This document shows, in pieces, positions 23,480 to 24,641 of a stretch of 24,641 bases of DNA (positions are counted from its first letter, which is position 1; every line of letters starts with the position of its first letter). A model generated the notes under the pieces. It made no database searches, was not told the origin of the DNA, and worked only from the letters and a program-made list of their open reading frames with translations. The translations under genes and the position numbers were made by a program. The DNA lies in the NCBI GenBank assembly GCA_910584945.1, contig CAJUDY010000049.1, positions 1-24,641 on the forward strand. The letters run 5' to 3'. Source of the DNA: an uncultured Lachnospiraceae bacterium. GTDB lineage: Bacteria > Bacillota > Clostridia > Lachnospirales > Lachnospiraceae.

Positions 23480-24538
23480 ATGAAAAAGAAAGTATTACTG
23501 ACCTGCGGCTGTCTGGTGACGGCCTGCGCGTTCACCGGCTGCGGAGGCTCCTCCGCCGGAGAAAACGGAGAACTCAACGTCTACAACTGGGGAGAATACA
23601 TCGACGAGGACGTCATCGATCTGTTCGAGGAAGAGACCGGCATCAAAGTCAACTACAAGACCTTCGACACCAACGAAGATATGTACCCCATCATCGCCAA
23701 CGGAGCGGCGGACTGGGACGTAGTCTGTCCTTCCGAGTATATGATTCAGAAGATGCTGGACAATGATCTTCTGCTAGAACTGAATTACGACAATATCCCA
23801 AATATCTCCAATATTGATCCGGATTATATGGAGACGGTCAAATCCTTCGACCCGGACGCTTCCCACGCCGTTCCTTATCTGTGGGGCACCGTGGGCATCC
23901 TGTACAACGAAACCATGGTGGAGGAGCCCATCACCAGCTGGGACTGCCTGTGGGATGAGAAGTACGCGGACAATATCGTCATGATGAACAATCCCCGGGA
24001 CGTCTTCGCCCCGGCGCTGATCTCCTGCGGATACTCCTTAAATTCCACCGATGACGGGGAACTTCAGGAGGCGGCGGCGCTTCTCACCGAGCAAAAGCCC
24101 CTGGTTCTCAAATACACCACCGACGAGGTCCGGGACATGATGATCGGCGAAAAAGCAGCCATCGGCGTCATCTACTCCGGCGAGGCCACCATCTGCAAAG
24201 ACGAGAATGAGAACCTCCAGTACGTGGTGCCCGAGGAAGGCTCCAACGTCTGGCTGGACTGCTGGGTCATCCCCACCACCTGCAAGAACAAGGAGAACGC
24301 GGAAAAGTGGATCGACTTCCTCTGCCGCCCGGATATCGCCCTGAAAAATTTTGAATATATCTACTACTCCACCCCCAACAAGGCTATGCTGGACCTGATC
24401 GAGGATGAGGACCTTCTGAACAACGAAGCCCTCTTCCCCGGCAACGAAGTTCTCTCCCGCTGCGAGACCTTCCACTATCTGGGGGAAGAGGCGGAGGAGA
24501 AATATAATGAACTGTGGAAGCAGGTGTTGTCGGAGTAA
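23480..24538 (+). CDS. potD: Polyamine-binding lipoprotein PotD
   Basis: 352 residues. A lysine-starting signal sequence ends in the lipobox AFTGC with the lipidated Cys at 21, then a Ser/Gly linker. The mature part opens with ELNVYNWGEYIDEDVI, the conserved start of PotD/PotF proteins, and contains DVVCPSEYMIQKM and the PYLWGTVGILYN substrate-cleft region. It captures spermidine or putrescine outside the membrane and delivers it to PotBC. Which polyamine is preferred cannot be decided by eye. GGAGG lies 10 bases before the ATG. It closes the potABCD set. Confidence 0.96.
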   Translation: MKKKVLLTCGCLVTACAFTGCGGSSAGENGELNVYNWGEYIDEDVIDLFEEETGIKVNYKTFDTNEDMYPIIANGAADWDVVCPSEYMIQKMLDNDLLLELNYDNIPNISNIDPDYMETVKSFDPDASHAVPYLWGTVGILYNETMVEEPITSWDCLWDEKYADNIVMMNNPRDVFAPALISCGYSLNSTDDGELQEAAALLTEQKPLVLKYTTDEVRDMMIGEKAAIGVIYSGEATICKDENENLQYVVPEEGSNVWLDCWVIPTTCKNKENAEKWIDFLCRPDIALKNFEYIYYSTPNKAMLDLIEDEDLLNNEALFPGNEVLSRCETFHYLGEEAEEKYNELWKQVLSE

Positions 24539-24545
24539 GGGAAGA

Positions 24546-24573
24546 TATTCGCTATTCGTGAATAATATTTTTC
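24546..24573 (+). terminator. Weak candidate terminator after potD
   Basis: TATTC and GAATA pair around a 9-base loop, followed by ATATTTTTCTC. The stem is only five AT-rich pairs, so efficient termination is doubtful. Nothing better is visible before the window ends; the remaining 68 bases hold no gene I can support. Confidence 0.3.
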
Positions 24574-24641
24574 TCTTGTAATAAACTCCTGTCTTTGACA
24601 GTTAGTAGATTAAAAAATCGCTGTATCCCTTGTATTTTCTG

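Noticed and set aside
24595..24641. TTGACA at 24595 as a promoter for a downstream gene
   Set aside because: No -10-like sequence lies 15 to 19 bases downstream.
1..24641. CRISPR arrays, tRNA or rRNA genes, insertion sequences, prophage, toxin-antitoxin or defence genes
   Set aside because: I looked for regularly spaced repeats, terminal inverted repeats, transposase or recombinase motifs and defence domains and saw none; the genes are housekeeping and transport.

Overview
The window reads as chromosomal DNA of a low-to-mid GC Firmicute, most likely Lachnospiraceae or a close clostridial relative. This is inferred from gene families and gene order (plsX-acpP-rnc-smc-ftsY, XRE-cupin/potABCD, RR/HK pair), AGGAGG-type ribosome binding sites and sigma-A promoters. 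Genus cannot be read from the sequence alone. It is dense housekeeping DNA: no tRNA, rRNA, CRISPR array, IS element, phage gene or gap over 300 bases without a gene was seen.

Layout: everything from 1 to 19999 is on the minus strand, everything from 20214 on is plus. Reading leftward from 19999: a small tetrapyrrole operon (SirC-like precorrin-2 dehydrogenase, hemB, hemL); a beta-propeller lactonase with its own promoter; a pduL-type phosphotransacylase with acetate kinase; rpmF (59 codons) behind a consensus promoter; a stand-alone PTS EIIA(Glc)-type protein; then a long run plsX-acpP-rnc-smc-ftsY continuing with only 27-base gaps and overlaps into ilvA, a C_GCAxxG_C_C cysteine-rich protein gene and hom. 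After that come trxA, a TtcA-like PP-loop ATPase and an OmpR-type response regulator followed by a membrane sensor kinase that runs off the left edge. Rightward from 20214: an XRE-cupin regulator and potABCD, a polyamine ABC importer.

How they work together: plsX/acpP start membrane lipid synthesis, rnc/smc/ftsY handle RNA processing, chromosome condensation and protein targeting, and ilvA/hom belong to aspartate-family amino-acid metabolism. PduL plus AckA can turn acyl-CoA into acyl-phosphate and then acid with ATP gain, a Pta-independent acetate (and possibly propionate) route. HemB/HemL make porphobilinogen from glutamate-1-semialdehyde. The XRE-cupin protein is placed to control the polyamine importer.

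I do not see an evidently new biological system. The points most worth a second look are regulatory or organisational: an 18-base palindrome inside the lactonase promoter; a 7+7-base palindrome next to the -35 box of the regulator/potABCD promoter; the cysteine-rich protein gene overlapping hom; PduL in the Pta position; an EIIA gene between rpmF and plsX, enclosed by terminators; terminators that abut the ribosome binding sites of the next gene; a possible 29-codon ORF before rnc; and an unexplained 168-base stretch before trxA.
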